Source of the DNA: CAUZIZ01 sp965218775
Lineage (GTDB): Bacteria; Acidobacteriota; UBA6911; RPQK01; JAJDTT01
DNA length: 64,000 nt
Assembly (NCBI GenBank): GCA_965218775.1
Contig: CBDCLS010000005.1
Location: 496,001-560,000, forward strand
Direction: 5' to 3'
The translations under genes and the position numbers were made by a program. Positions 8,992-17,949 of this stretch are shown here, one piece after another; the stretch's first letter is position 1; each line of letters begins with the position of its first letter. The notes below the pieces were generated by a model, which was given only the letters and a program-made list of their open reading frames with translations, was not told the DNA's origin and ran no database searches.

Positions 8992-10050
8992 CTATTGTGA
9001 AGCCAGAGACAGGTTGGGATCCACGGGCACTTCCCATGGATCGGATTCACCTACCTCCAGTCGGAGACTCCCGGCGGCGGCGATCATGGCCGCGTTGTCT
9101 GTCGAAAGAATGGGGCGAGGAAAATAGACGGCGAACCCCTCGCTCTCGAAACGGTCTCGAGCGCGCTGTCGCAGCTCACGGTTACACGAAACCCCGCCTG
9201 AGATCTGAATGGATCGGACTTCTCGTCCCTTGAGAGCGCGGTCAATGCGATCCAGAAGCTGGGCTACGATAGAGTGCTGATAGCTGGCTATCAGGTCCAG
9301 CACCGGTGATGGAACGTCTTCCGGTTCCTGAGGTGCGGCACTCTCAAGGGGAGCGATGTCGTTAAGACGTACGTGGCGCAGAGCAGCGGTCTTGATTCCG
9401 CTGAAGCTGAAGTCGAGGCTCCCATCAGAGATCTTGGGGAGGGAAAACGACACTGCGGTAGGACTACCGGCGGGCGCCAGTCGATCGATGATCGGACCTC
9501 CGGGATAGCCCAGTCCCAAGAACTTCGCCAGCTTGTCCAGAGCCTCCCCGGCAGCGTCGTCGCGGGTGCGAGCAAGGCTCTGGTAGGAACCGATCTGCGT
9601 CAGGTAAAAGAGACTGGTGTGGCCGCCCGATACTACCAGGGACAACGCCGGAAACTCAGCCTGCGGATGATCCAGGAGAATCGAGCAGATGTGCCCCTCC
9701 AGGTGATTGACCCCAACCAACGGGATTCCCAGGCTGTAGGAGAGTGCCTTGGCATAGGAGGCACCGACCAGAAGCGAGCCTACCAGTCCAGGTCCACGCG
9801 TCACCGCGATCCCGTGAATATCTTGCCAACCTGAAAAGTTCCCGGATTGAACTGCCTCCTGCAGACTCTGCTGAACGACAAAGTCGATGTTCGAGACATG
9901 CTCCCGACTGGCGAGCTCGGGTACCACTCCTCCATAGTCGGCATGAACGGCTACTTGCGAGGCAACCACGTTGGACAGGATGGTGCGTCCGTCCTGGACG
10001 AGAGCTGCGGCGGTCTCATCACAGCTGGTCTCCAGTCCGAGGACGTTCAT
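8992..10050 (-). CDS. tsaD: tRNA N6-adenosine threonylcarbamoyltransferase
   Basis: TsaD transfers the threonylcarbamoyl group onto A37 of ANN-decoding tRNAs, acting with TsaB and TsaE in the cytoplasm. The family opening MNVLGLETSCDETAAALV is intact. The metal-binding HLEGH motif (VNHLEGHICS) is seen near residue 113, SGGHTSLFY shortly after, and QISGGVSCNRELR near the C-terminus. Length (352) is normal. Its start overlaps the stop of mtnA by four bases (ATGA), which implies translational coupling. tsaB and tsaE are not in this window. Confidence 0.97.
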   Translation of the reverse strand: MNVLGLETSCDETAAALVQDGRTILSNVVASQVAVHADYGGVVPELASREHVSNIDFVVQQSLQEAVQSGNFSGWQDIHGIAVTRGPGLVGSLLVGASYAKALSYSLGIPLVGVNHLEGHICSILLDHPQAEFPALSLVVSGGHTSLFYLTQIGSYQSLARTRDDAAGEALDKLAKFLGLGYPGGPIIDRLAPAGSPTAVSFSLPKISDGSLDFSFSGIKTAALRHVRLNDIAPLESAAPQEPEDVPSPVLDLIASYQHSIVAQLLDRIDRALKGREVRSIQISGGVSCNRELRQRARDRFESEGFAVYFPRPILSTDNAAMIAAAGSLRLEVGESDPWEVPVDPNLSLASQ

Positions 10051-11093
10051 GTCCTGCCTGCAGCCTGTTCGAATTGCTCCTGAATCGACTGTTCGAACGG
10101 AGGACGAGCGATTCCCTCCTCGGTGATGATCCCGGCGATGAAGCGGTTGGGCGTGACGTCGAAAGCCGGATTGGCAACCCCAGTCCCGACAGGGGCGAGC
10201 GATTGTCCCTTCATCTGGGTGACTTCGGATGGGTCACGCTCCTCAATAGGAATCTCGTCGCCCGTGGGCGTCGCCAGGTCAATCGTCGACAGGGGTGCGG
10301 CAACGTAGAAGGGAATCCCATGCTCTTTCGCCAGAACCGCCACCGTGTAGGTACCGATCTTGTTGGCAGCGTCTCCGTTACGGGCGATCCGGTCGGCCCC
10401 CACAACTACGGCGTGAATCTCGCCCGCCTTCATGAAGTGCCCAGCCATGTTGTCCGTGATCAGCGTACAGGGGATTTGCTCTCGCACCATTTCCCAGGCG
10501 GTCAGACGAGAACCCTGTAGGAAAGGGCGAGTCTCGTCGGCAAACACCTGAATCTGCTTCCCTCCCTCTACCGCCGCCCGGATGACGCCCAGAGCCGTTC
10601 CGTATCCGGCGGTTGCTAGAGCCCCGGCGTTGCAATGGGTAAGCACGGAGGAGTTGTCGGAAAGGACCTGATGACCCCACTGCCCAATTCTGCGATTGAT
10701 CTCGATGTCCTCCCGATGCATCTCTACTGCTTCATCGCTGAGAGTCTTCCGGAGTTCTTCCAGCGTCCCCTCCTGATGCTGCTCAAAAACTGCCTGCATT
10801 CGCTCAATAGCCCAGAACAGGTTCCTGGCTGTGGGACGTGTGCTGCGAATCACCTCACATATCGTCTTCCAGTTCTCCTCCAGGCTCTCCTTGGAAGCGA
10901 GATTCTTGACTCCCAGGGCGAGCCCCATGGCGGCCGCCACACCAATCGCCGGCGCCCCCCGGATCACCATGGTCTTGATAGCCTCGGCGACCTCTTCTAC
11001 CGTTGTGTAGGTGTTGTAGCGTTCCTCAGTTGGAAGCAGCCGCTGATCGATCATGACTACTCCCGCATCAGTCCACTCTATGGTTCGAATCAT
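10047..11093 (-). CDS. mtnA: S-methyl-5-thioribose-1-phosphate isomerase
   Basis: MtnA isomerises methylthioribose-1-phosphate to methylthioribulose-1-phosphate in methionine salvage. Family hallmarks are present: MVIRGAPAIGVAAAMG near residue 43, LTHCNAGALATAGYGTALGV with the catalytic cysteine near residue 157, and VVGADRIARNGDAANKIGTY with the catalytic aspartate near 237. The 348-residue length is standard. No other methionine-salvage gene is visible nearby. An alternative for part of this family is the ribose-1,5-bisphosphate isomerase or eIF2B-like branch, but the motifs fit MtnA best. Translation is probably coupled to tsaD through the 4-base overlap. Confidence 0.95.
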   Translation of the reverse strand: MIRTIEWTDAGVVMIDQRLLPTEERYNTYTTVEEVAEAIKTMVIRGAPAIGVAAAMGLALGVKNLASKESLEENWKTICEVIRSTRPTARNLFWAIERMQAVFEQHQEGTLEELRKTLSDEAVEMHREDIEINRRIGQWGHQVLSDNSSVLTHCNAGALATAGYGTALGVIRAAVEGGKQIQVFADETRPFLQGSRLTAWEMVREQIPCTLITDNMAGHFMKAGEIHAVVVGADRIARNGDAANKIGTYTVAVLAKEHGIPFYVAAPLSTIDLATPTGDEIPIEERDPSEVTQMKGQSLAPVGTGVANPAFDVTPNRFIAGIITEEGIARPPFEQSIQEQFEQAAGRT

Positions 11094-11167
11094 GGTGTAA
11101 GAATTACACCATCATGCCGTCGGTATCAACCAGGGTTGAGGTCTGAGGCAGCGAGAAACGTCAGGCG

Positions 11168-12136
11168 CTAGCGGCGGCCGTCGAGGGAACCGTTCCAGGG
11201 GGGAACGACCACCGTCACAGGCCCGTAGCACTTGGCCTGGCAGGCTAAACGAATCAAAGGTTGGGACTCCTGATTCGAATCGAGGTGCGCGTAGCCGAAA
11301 TAGCGGAGCCGTTTTCTCTCGTGTTCACTCATTTCGACCAGATTCTCTCTGCCACTGAGCACGCCAACCCAACAGTAGCCGCAAGACCCGCTTCGACATT
11401 CCGCAGGTATGGGGCCGTCGATACGCCGGTGATCACCTGACTTGTAATCCCTGGTATCGGTGGTGGCAGCCATGGAAAGATCCTGGGCCTCGAGACATTG
11501 GAAGGTACAATCTGACCGGCTCTCGTCGAAGTTGACCTTAAAGCGTCGGCTGCCAGGACGCAGAAATGCCAATAGCCCCTCCCCTTTGGCTCGAGCTTTC
11601 AGAATCTGGTCTGGAGAACGCTTGTCCGTCCGCATCGGATTAGTACTCTGAGCAAGGACGGAGACGGAATCCTGGCCCAACTGTGCCAAAGCCAAGAACG
11701 CAACGGCCACGGTTCCCAAGAGAAGCGAAGCATCGATCCCGAGTTGCTTGGCCAGCTCATTGGCGAGTTTCCGGATCTGCTCTTCCAAACCTCCACTCTG
11801 GGGCTCGTTACAAGCGTCGACACGAGCCGCGAGTGCCTGCTTGATCTGCGTCCAATACAGCGAGCCGTAAAGGAAGGTTACGGACGCGTCCAGTTGCTCT
11901 TCGAGACGGTAGTTTCCATCGAGGAGCAATTCCCTTGCAGTCTCCTCCAGATCGGTGGAATTCTTCACCAAACGAGTCAACTTGAGGGGCCAGAATCCGA
12001 ACCAGATCTGGGTGGCCGCCTGGTCCACCGGGTGGATCGAGGGCACCAGTCGGCTGAGAGCGTCATTCCACTCTTCCTCTCCAAGCTTCCCCAGAAACAA
12101 GTCGTACTTTTTCTCTTCGCTCACGTCCGTTACCAT
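11168..12136 (-). CDS. [2Fe-2S] ferredoxin-domain protein with unknown N-terminal region
   Basis: The C-terminal 90 residues form a plant-type ferredoxin domain: ECRSGSCGYCWVG gives the C-x4-C-x2-C ligands and RLACQAKCYG supplies the fourth cysteine. The preceding 230 residues are not a domain I recognise; they contain a hydrophobic helix (LLLGTVAVAFLALAQLG) near residues 160-180 and a tryptophan-rich stretch (IWFGFWPLKL). Fusion to ferredoxin suggests an electron-transfer role, partner unknown. The frame opens with TTG at 12256, but ATG 12136 is preceded by GGAGG (13 bases away) and is more likely, giving 322 residues. It lies downstream of the HemQ-like gene on the same strand, with a dispersed repeat between them. 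Confidence 0.75.
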   Translation of the reverse strand: MVTDVSEEKKYDLFLGKLGEEEWNDALSRLVPSIHPVDQAATQIWFGFWPLKLTRLVKNSTDLEETARELLLDGNYRLEEQLDASVTFLYGSLYWTQIKQALAARVDACNEPQSGGLEEQIRKLANELAKQLGIDASLLLGTVAVAFLALAQLGQDSVSVLAQSTNPMRTDKRSPDQILKARAKGEGLLAFLRPGSRRFKVNFDESRSDCTFQCLEAQDLSMAATTDTRDYKSGDHRRIDGPIPAECRSGSCGYCWVGVLSGRENLVEMSEHERKRLRYFGYAHLDSNQESQPLIRLACQAKCYGPVTVVVPPWNGSLDGRR

Positions 12137-12300
12137 CGTTTCCAAACTACCTCCAGGCGGCGTTCTCAAAACCGGGCGAGTATGATACCCCAACCGTCGG
12201 CCAGCAAGGAAGAGCGTCTCGGATTCAAGCGAGAGCCATCCTTGATCTTCCGTCAAGTGTTTCAGAGCTGAAACGTTGGGGTTGGGAATAAGGAAGGTTG

Positions 12301-12455
12301 TGATGTTGTCCGACTCTCTCCTCGGAACTTGAGATCATCCCGTTAACAGCTCAAGTCGTTCGCGGCTCTGCCGGGCCCGACTTCGTCATCCTGGCAATTC
12401 ACCCGTCCGGCACTCCCACTGCATCACCGCACTACTGCATTACTGCATTACTATT
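12301..12455 (+). repeat. Copy 1 of the 3'-associated dispersed repeat
   Basis: Core 12301-12410 matches 33363-33474, 46641-46747 and the complement of 63331-63435. Shared blocks are GTTGTCCRRCTCTCTCCTCG, CAAGTCGTTCGCGGCTCTGCCG and a CTGGCARTY end. The tail 12418-12455 has ACTGCAT-type tandem units ending ACTATTCAA, also seen in copy 2. The element ends four bases before the stop of the HemQ-like gene (minus), so it would be transcribed as the antisense sequence directly after that stop. Confidence 0.85.
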
Positions 12456-12458
12456 CAA

Positions 12459-13184
12459 TCAGGGTGAGGGACTCTGCCAGAACACCCGACCCACGAAGAA
12501 AGGACCCATTTGCTGCATGAATTCGGAGGTCTGACGGGTACGTCTCATTCTCTGAACCAGATGTGAGAGAGGGTGAAGATCCTTCCCTACCAACCCGATC
12601 ACGAACTCGTTGTCGTTCGTGTCCAGTCCATGGCAGGCGAGCCGAACGTCGTGGGCCAGATCTTGCTGCCCATAGAGTCGGCCGATTCCGCCATGTTCTC
12701 TTAGAATGCTCTTCTGAACGTTTTCCGGCTGCGCGCTGAAGGCTCCGGTTCGGCGAAGCGGATACCAGACGGACCAGGGCCATTCCGGATTGAGAACGGT
12801 GCGGCGCGGCCGCTGAAGAAGCCACTCCTCCAGATCAGGTTCGTAGCCGCTGGCATAGCTGCGCCCCAACATAGTGAACTCGGGCCGCAGTGTCAGCGAG
12901 CTGAATGGCTCCTGGTTCAGCAGCGGCCGAACTGTGGTGACGAAAGTGGCCGGGTCCTCGTCCATCGTCAGCAGGCCCATCCCTTGAGGATGGTTCAAGT
13001 CCTGATAGATGACAGCCTCAATTCCGCTGCCCTCGATTGTGGCGACGACATCCTCCAGATCCTGACACCCCGAGTAGACCTGAAGCTGCATGAAGAGCCT
13101 CCGGTTGGATGAGCTCTGGCCACTTTCCGGATCCATCCCGTGCTCGAAAACATCGATCTTGCGTGGCGTCTCGGTCGTGTGCAT
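12459..13184 (-). CDS. hemQ: Chlorite-dismutase-family heme protein, HemQ/ChdC-like
   Basis: A 241-residue member of the chlorite dismutase fold. It carries RRLFMQLQVYSGC early, WYPLRRTGAF (the tyrosine region used in coproheme decarboxylation) near residue 141, REHGGIGRLYG with the likely proximal heme histidine near 165, and a long conserved C-terminal run including HGLDTNDNEFVIGLVGKDLH. This is the HemQ-like branch rather than a true chlorite dismutase, so the expected reaction is oxidative decarboxylation of coproheme III to heme b; assignment of substrate is inference. No other heme-synthesis gene is in the window. No clear Shine-Dalgarno precedes the ATG at 13184; the conserved part begins some 25 residues later, so a downstream start is possible. 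Confidence 0.87.
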   Translation of the reverse strand: MHTTETPRKIDVFEHGMDPESGQSSSNRRLFMQLQVYSGCQDLEDVVATIEGSGIEAVIYQDLNHPQGMGLLTMDEDPATFVTTVRPLLNQEPFSSLTLRPEFTMLGRSYASGYEPDLEEWLLQRPRRTVLNPEWPWSVWYPLRRTGAFSAQPENVQKSILREHGGIGRLYGQQDLAHDVRLACHGLDTNDNEFVIGLVGKDLHPLSHLVQRMRRTRQTSEFMQQMGPFFVGRVFWQSPSP

Positions 13185-13240
13185 AGTGGAGATTCTAGTT
13201 CATTGGCAGAGCCCCGGGCCACCTTCCAGGAGGATATTGA

Positions 13241-13474
13241 TTGCTCAGCGCTGCAGATTTTGCAGTCATCGCCGTCTACGCAGTCCTCATGACCTGGGTG
13301 GGGCTGGTTGCCAGAAGAAGAACGTCCGGTGTGGAGGAATACTTCGCCGCCGGTCACAAGCTCCCCTGGTGGATGGCCACCATCTCCCATCATGTATCCG
13401 GCTACAGCGCGTTTGCCTGGTTGAGAGGAGAGCGGACAGCAGAATCGCCCTTGGCTGGCCCGGATCCGTACTGA
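13241..13474 (+). pseudogene. 5' stump of a Na+/solute symporter gene
   Basis: From TTG 13241, with AGGAGG seven bases upstream, about 60 residues are a clear N-terminus of an SSS-family symporter: a first membrane helix (DFAVIAVYAVLMTWVGLVA), then VEEYFAAGHKLPWWMATIS, the conserved loop before helix 2. After HHVSGYSAFAW the homology stops and a short unrelated tail leads to TGA at 13474. The family needs about 500 residues and 13 helices, so the product cannot transport. The rest of the gene has been replaced by the purine permease starting at 13493. A complete SSS gene (44908-46590) shows the expected continuation. Confidence 0.78.
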
Positions 13475-13492
13475 GTCCTTCCGGACATCTCC

Positions 13493-14818
13493 ATGCGATT
13501 AGACCTGTTTCATCTCAGCGAAAGAGGTACTACCTGGCAGACGGAAATCTTGGGTGGTACGACCACTTTCATGACGATGGGTTACATCATCTTCGTTCAG
13601 TCAACCATCCTGCAAGCGGCGGGCATGGACCCGGGAGCGGTGATGGTCGCAACCTGTCTCGCTAGCGCCGTGGCCACTTTTTCCATGGGTCTGCTGGCAA
13701 ACTATCCCATTGCTCTGGCCCCCGGCATGGGACACAACGTTTTCTTTTCTTACACCGTCGTGCTGACACTGGGGTACACCTGGCAGCAGGCGCTCGGAGC
13801 CACCTTCATTTCCGGAACCCTCTTTCTCCTCCTGTCCTGCTTCGGGCTGCGGGAGAGCCTGATCCGGGCGCTGCCCAGCAGTCTCAAGAATGCCATCGCC
13901 GTGGGAATTGGCCTTCTGATTTCGCTGGTCGGTCTGGAATGGAGTGGTATCGTCACCGATCACCCAAGCACCCTGGTAGGGTTAGGCGATTTGACGTCGC
14001 CTCATGTCCTGCTCTCCCTGTTCGGACTTACCGTCATCACCGTCTTGATGGCGCGAGGCTGGCACGGGGCCATCCTGATCGGCGTCCTCTTGAGCCTACT
14101 GGCAGGACTCCTAAGCGGCATGGTTCACTACGAAGGCGTCCTGGGCCCGACCCCGTCCCTGACCCCAACCCTCTTCCAGCTCGACATCCCTGGCGTGCTC
14201 GAAAAAGGCATGCTTTCAATCATCCTGCTGATCTTTCTGCTGGACCTCTTCGACACCGTCGGCACGCTCTCGGGTGTGAGCCAGCAGGCTGGTCTTCTCC
14301 AGCCCGATGGGAGTCTTCCCCGCGCCGGTAGGGCGTTCTTCTCAGACGCGTTGGGAACGGTTTCTGGAGCCCTCTGCGGAACCTCAACCATCACCAGCTA
14401 TATCGAGAGTGCTGCCGGAGTCAGCGCCGGAGCTCGCACCGGCCTGGCCAATCTGGCTACTGGCTCTCTCTTTCTACTGGCCATGTTCTTTGAACCTCTA
14501 ATCAGAATGGTCAGCGGTGGAGTCGAAACAGCCGATGGAAGCCGCCTCTACCCGATCATCGCCCCCGCCCTCATCATCGTCGGCTTCTTCATGCTCAAGA
14601 ACATCAAACAAATCCCCTGGAGCGATCCAGGTGAGGCAATCCCGGCCTTTCTGACTCTCGTCATGATGCCCCTCACGTTCAGCATCACCGATGGAATGGC
14701 CTTCGGCTTCATAGCCTACGTGGTTCTCAAAACCGTCCAGGGTAAAGTGACAGAAATCCCCCTTCTGATTATCGCCAGTTCCCTGCTCTTTCTTCTCCGC
14801 TACCTTATCCTGGCTTAG
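13493..14818 (+). CDS. NCS2-family purine permease (AzgA/PbuG type)
   Basis: A 441-residue inner-membrane transporter with about 12-14 hydrophobic helices. It has the AzgA-like opening TEILGGTTTFMTMGYIIFVQ, NYPIALAPGMGHNVFF in helix 3 and LLDLFDTVGTLSGVSQQAG in the central region, then GTSTITSYIESAAGVSAGAR. These are signatures of hypoxanthine/guanine/adenine:proton symporters of the NCS2/AzgA group; which base it prefers cannot be told. It follows the truncated symporter by 18 bases. No purine riboswitch is recognisable in the short leader. No purine-catabolism gene is adjacent. Confidence 0.93.
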   Translation: MRLDLFHLSERGTTWQTEILGGTTTFMTMGYIIFVQSTILQAAGMDPGAVMVATCLASAVATFSMGLLANYPIALAPGMGHNVFFSYTVVLTLGYTWQQALGATFISGTLFLLLSCFGLRESLIRALPSSLKNAIAVGIGLLISLVGLEWSGIVTDHPSTLVGLGDLTSPHVLLSLFGLTVITVLMARGWHGAILIGVLLSLLAGLLSGMVHYEGVLGPTPSLTPTLFQLDIPGVLEKGMLSIILLIFLLDLFDTVGTLSGVSQQAGLLQPDGSLPRAGRAFFSDALGTVSGALCGTSTITSYIESAAGVSAGARTGLANLATGSLFLLAMFFEPLIRMVSGGVETADGSRLYPIIAPALIIVGFFMLKNIKQIPWSDPGEAIPAFLTLVMMPLTFSITDGMAFGFIAYVVLKTVQGKVTEIPLLIIASSLLFLLRYLILA

Positions 14819-14991
14819 TACACGGCTCCATAAATACGGTGACGCTTGCAGATGGGGGTTGTGGACGATCTCAGCGTTGGTCGTCGCCCGAATCTGGATG
14901 CCCGCATCATAGAGATAGGCAGATTCTTCTAAGAAACAGGCTCCTGGTCCGTTAAAGCGGATAGAGAGACCATGAACACCAAGGTGACAGA

Positions 14992-15534
14992 GTGACCCGA
15001 GACGACAAAGCCGACTGGATCCAGTCGGCGCTAGCTCGTTACCAAGGCGCGCTCGTTCGCTATGCCACCCACATTACTGGCGATCTCGAAAAGGCCAGAG
15101 ACGTGGTTCAGGACACCTTCATGAGACTGTGCAAACAAAAGCCCAGTCAAATCGAAGATCACCTTGCCCAGTGGTTGTTCACGGTCTGTCGCAACCGGGC
15201 TTTGGACATTCAGAGAAAGGAGAATCGAATGGTGCCAATCACCGAGACCCAGTCGGATGCGCAAGCCAGCTCGGAACCAGGAGCCCTGAGATTACTGGAG
15301 CGAGAGGAAGCGATGAGCCAAGTGATACAGGTGCTGCAGAAGCTTCCTCCCAACCAACAAGAAGTGATTCGGCTGAAGTTTCAGAATGACATGAGCTACC
15401 GCGAAATCAGTGGGGTCACCCAGCTTTCAGTCAGTAATGTTGGCTTCCTGATCCACACTGGACTCAAGACCATCCGTCAGAAGCTTGCCGCCCAGCCAGG
15501 TCTGGGCTCAAGGGAGATAAGGAGGATCAAATGA
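14992..15534 (+). CDS. ECF-family RNA polymerase sigma factor
   Basis: A 180-residue group IV sigma factor. Region 2 is seen from about residue 13 to 80 (YATHITGDLEKARDVVQDTFMRL, WLFTVCRNRALDIQR), and region 4 from about 110 to 165 (LQKLPPNQQEVIRLKF, SYREISGVTQLSVSNVGFLIHTGLKTIR) with its helix-turn-helix. It starts at GTG 14992. Its TGA overlaps the ATG of the vWA gene (ATGA), so the two are translationally coupled. In most ECF operons the second gene is the anti-sigma factor; here that place is taken by the vWA membrane protein, whose short N-terminal cytoplasmic segment resembles the sigma-binding part of such proteins. The 172 bases upstream hold no gene. Confidence 0.93.
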   Translation: MTRDDKADWIQSALARYQGALVRYATHITGDLEKARDVVQDTFMRLCKQKPSQIEDHLAQWLFTVCRNRALDIQRKENRMVPITETQSDAQASSEPGALRLLEREEAMSQVIQVLQKLPPNQQEVIRLKFQNDMSYREISGVTQLSVSNVGFLIHTGLKTIRQKLAAQPGLGSREIRRIK

Positions 15535-17813
15535 AGATCAATCCCAACGATTCAAAGTTAACGGCCTACGCCCTGGGTGAAATCCAGGATGAGAATGAGC
15601 GAAAAGCCATCGAGGAGCTCCTGGAGCTTTCGGAGGAGGCTCGCCAGGAAGTCGATTCCATTCGAGAAGCAGCCGCACTGCTGACCAGCGAGCTCCAGAA
15701 CGAGCCAGCGCCACTGCTCTCGCAGCAACAGCATCACAAGATCGCGACAAAGAGTCAGGGGCGATCCTACGCCTTCCTGGATCTGGCCCGCTCGCGCTGG
15801 GGTCTGGTTGGAGGTCTGGCAGCCGCAGCCTGCCTGATCCTGGCAATCAACGTCTCCCTATTGAGCCCCGAGCAAGGTGCACTGGTAGAGCAGATGGCTC
15901 GACTGGAAAGCCCCGCGATTGTGACCACGAGCGGGCCAGGGCAAGGAGCGGCTTCGGCGGTGGAAGAAGACAAGCCTGTCTTCTCTCTCGAACGGACAGA
16001 CAGCGAGGGCTCGGCAGGGCAGCCGAAGGAACGCAAGGGCGCTCTGGATGAACGGGCTCAGCACCGTCAGCCGGTGCAGAAGGAACAGCGGGCGCTGGTT
16101 GACACTGCGGCGAGACGAGAGCTGATTGCGAAACAATCCAAAGCCAAACTACAAGAGCTGTCCAGCACGCGTGCCAAATCGCCCACGGTAACGACGATTC
16201 CCTCCTCCTCTTCCGAGTTAGCTCATTTCTTCGCCCCGGCAGCACCAGCCGCAGGTGTCCCGGGAGGTGTTGTCGGGGGTGTCGCTGGAGGTGCTGTCCC
16301 AGGTGCTATCGGAGGAGTTCACGTGATGTCGGAGCCCCGGCTTCGAGCCTCGGCCCCAGCGCCGGACATTGCGCCAGGTGATTCCCGACAAGTCAGAGAT
16401 TTCAACACGGAGGCCTACGATCAGATCGTCGACAACCCCTTCATGGAGGTAACCCAAAACCCTCTGTCTACCTTCTCCATCGATGTGGACACTGCCTCCT
16501 ACTCCAATATGCGTCGCTTCCTGAAGCGCGGCGTGTTGCCACCTCGAGGCGCCGTCCGAATCGAGGAGATGGTCAACTACTTCTCCTATGACTACGCGGC
16601 TCCCTCTGGCTCGGATCCCTTCTCGGTCCAGGTAGAGATCGCTCAGGCACCCTGGGAACTGCAGCATCGGCTGGTGCGTGTCGGGATCAAGGGCAAGGAG
16701 ATCAACCTGGCAAAACGACCCTCCAGCAACCTCGTCTTCCTGCTCGATGTCTCCGGATCCATGCGCCCGAAAAACAAGCTTCCACTGTTGAAGAAGGCCA
16801 TGCGCCTGCTGGTGGAAAAACTGGGTGAGAACGACCGCGTCGCGATTGCAGTCTACGCTGGCGCTTCGGGGCTGGTTCTGCCCTCGACCTCCTGCGACAA
16901 GAAGGAGCAGATTCTGGCATCCCTGGATCGACTGCAGGCCGGAGGATCAACCAATGGAGCTTCGGGCATTCAGCTGGCCTACGACACCGCCGTATCCAAC
17001 TTCATAGCCGGCGGCATCAACAGGGTCATCCTGGCCACTGATGGTGACTTCAATGTGGGCGTGACCAACCAGGGTGATCTCGTCCAAATGATCGAAGAAA
17101 AGGCCAAGAGTGGTGTCTTCCTGAGCGTCCTCGGTTTCGGAGTGGGTAACTACAAGGACTCTACCATCGAGAAGATCGCCGACAAGGGAAACGGGAACTA
17201 CGCCTACATCGACACCCTGAACGAAGCACGTAAGGTCCTGGTGAGAGAGATGGGAGGCACCCTGATCACGATCGCCAAGGATGTGAAAATCCAGATCGAG
17301 TTCAATCCGGCCCAGGTCAAGGCCTATCGCCTCATCGGCTACGAGAACCGTATGCTGCGCGCCCAGGACTTCAACGACGACACCAAGGATGCCGGAGAGA
17401 TCGGTGCCGGGCACACGGTCACCGCACTCTACGAAGTGGTACCGGTAGGAAAATCGGTGGACGTTCCCAAGGTCGACCCACTCAAGTACCAGAAGCCCAG
17501 GGAGATAACCTCGGGGAGCAACGAAATACTCACTTTGAAGCTTCGCTACAAGGAACCGTCGGGACAGACCAGTAAGCCCATGGAGTTCCCAATCCGCGAC
17601 CAGGCCAGACTCTACAGCCAGGCTTCGGTGGATTTCAAGTTCGCCGCGGCAGTCGTCTCCTTTGGCATGATCCTGAGGGACTCACCCCACAAGGGCAATG
17701 CTACCCTGAATGGCGCCCTCGAGCTGGCGATCGAGGGTAAAGGAGAGGACACCCACGGCTACCGAGGGGAGTTCATTGAGTTGGTCAAAAGGGCTGGCTC
17801 TATAAAGAAATAG
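15531..17813 (+). CDS. Membrane-anchored vWA protein, YfbK type, with anti-sigma-like N-terminus
   Basis: A 760-residue protein. Residues 1-75 are acidic and helical (LTAYALGEIQDENERKAIEE), like the cytoplasmic start of zinc-less anti-sigma factors. One membrane helix follows at about 88-110 (LVGGLAAAACLILAINVSLL). A long linker, including a Gly/Val-rich stretch near 243-263, leads to the YfbK-type N-domain (NPLSTFSIDVDTASYSNMRR) at about 315 and a von Willebrand A domain from about 395 to 590 with MIDAS motif DVSGSM near 405 and a TDGDFNVG motif. A C-terminal DUF3520-like domain closes it. The topology places the vWA domain outside the cytoplasm. Coupling to the ECF sigma gene suggests it senses or assembles something at the envelope and controls the sigma factor; this is inference. 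Confidence 0.9.
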   Translation: MKINPNDSKLTAYALGEIQDENERKAIEELLELSEEARQEVDSIREAAALLTSELQNEPAPLLSQQQHHKIATKSQGRSYAFLDLARSRWGLVGGLAAAACLILAINVSLLSPEQGALVEQMARLESPAIVTTSGPGQGAASAVEEDKPVFSLERTDSEGSAGQPKERKGALDERAQHRQPVQKEQRALVDTAARRELIAKQSKAKLQELSSTRAKSPTVTTIPSSSSELAHFFAPAAPAAGVPGGVVGGVAGGAVPGAIGGVHVMSEPRLRASAPAPDIAPGDSRQVRDFNTEAYDQIVDNPFMEVTQNPLSTFSIDVDTASYSNMRRFLKRGVLPPRGAVRIEEMVNYFSYDYAAPSGSDPFSVQVEIAQAPWELQHRLVRVGIKGKEINLAKRPSSNLVFLLDVSGSMRPKNKLPLLKKAMRLLVEKLGENDRVAIAVYAGASGLVLPSTSCDKKEQILASLDRLQAGGSTNGASGIQLAYDTAVSNFIAGGINRVILATDGDFNVGVTNQGDLVQMIEEKAKSGVFLSVLGFGVGNYKDSTIEKIADKGNGNYAYIDTLNEARKVLVREMGGTLITIAKDVKIQIEFNPAQVKAYRLIGYENRMLRAQDFNDDTKDAGEIGAGHTVTALYEVVPVGKSVDVPKVDPLKYQKPREITSGSNEILTLKLRYKEPSGQTSKPMEFPIRDQARLYSQASVDFKFAAAVVSFGMILRDSPHKGNATLNGALELAIEGKGEDTHGYRGEFIELVKRAGSIKK

Positions 17814-17833
17814 CCCCCTCCAACAGGCAACGG

Positions 17834-17862
17834 CGAACCCAAGAGAGCCGCGAGCGTCACAG
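17834..17862. repeat. Left arm of a palindrome split by the IS1182-like element
   Basis: CCCAAGAGAGCCGCGAGCG here is the reverse complement of CGCTCGCGGCTCTCTTGGGG at 19716-19735, just beyond the right end of the insertion sequence. Before insertion the two arms would have been about 110 bases apart and could form a stable stem. The IS therefore seems to have entered a pre-existing palindromic unit. Confidence 0.65.
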
Positions 17863-17949
17863 GGAGCGGACAGCATGGTAGCACGAGACAATCAACATTA
17901 CCCAGACACTCGGCGCTGCTGGCGACAAAGGCTATCCGCTCTCTGGCGA

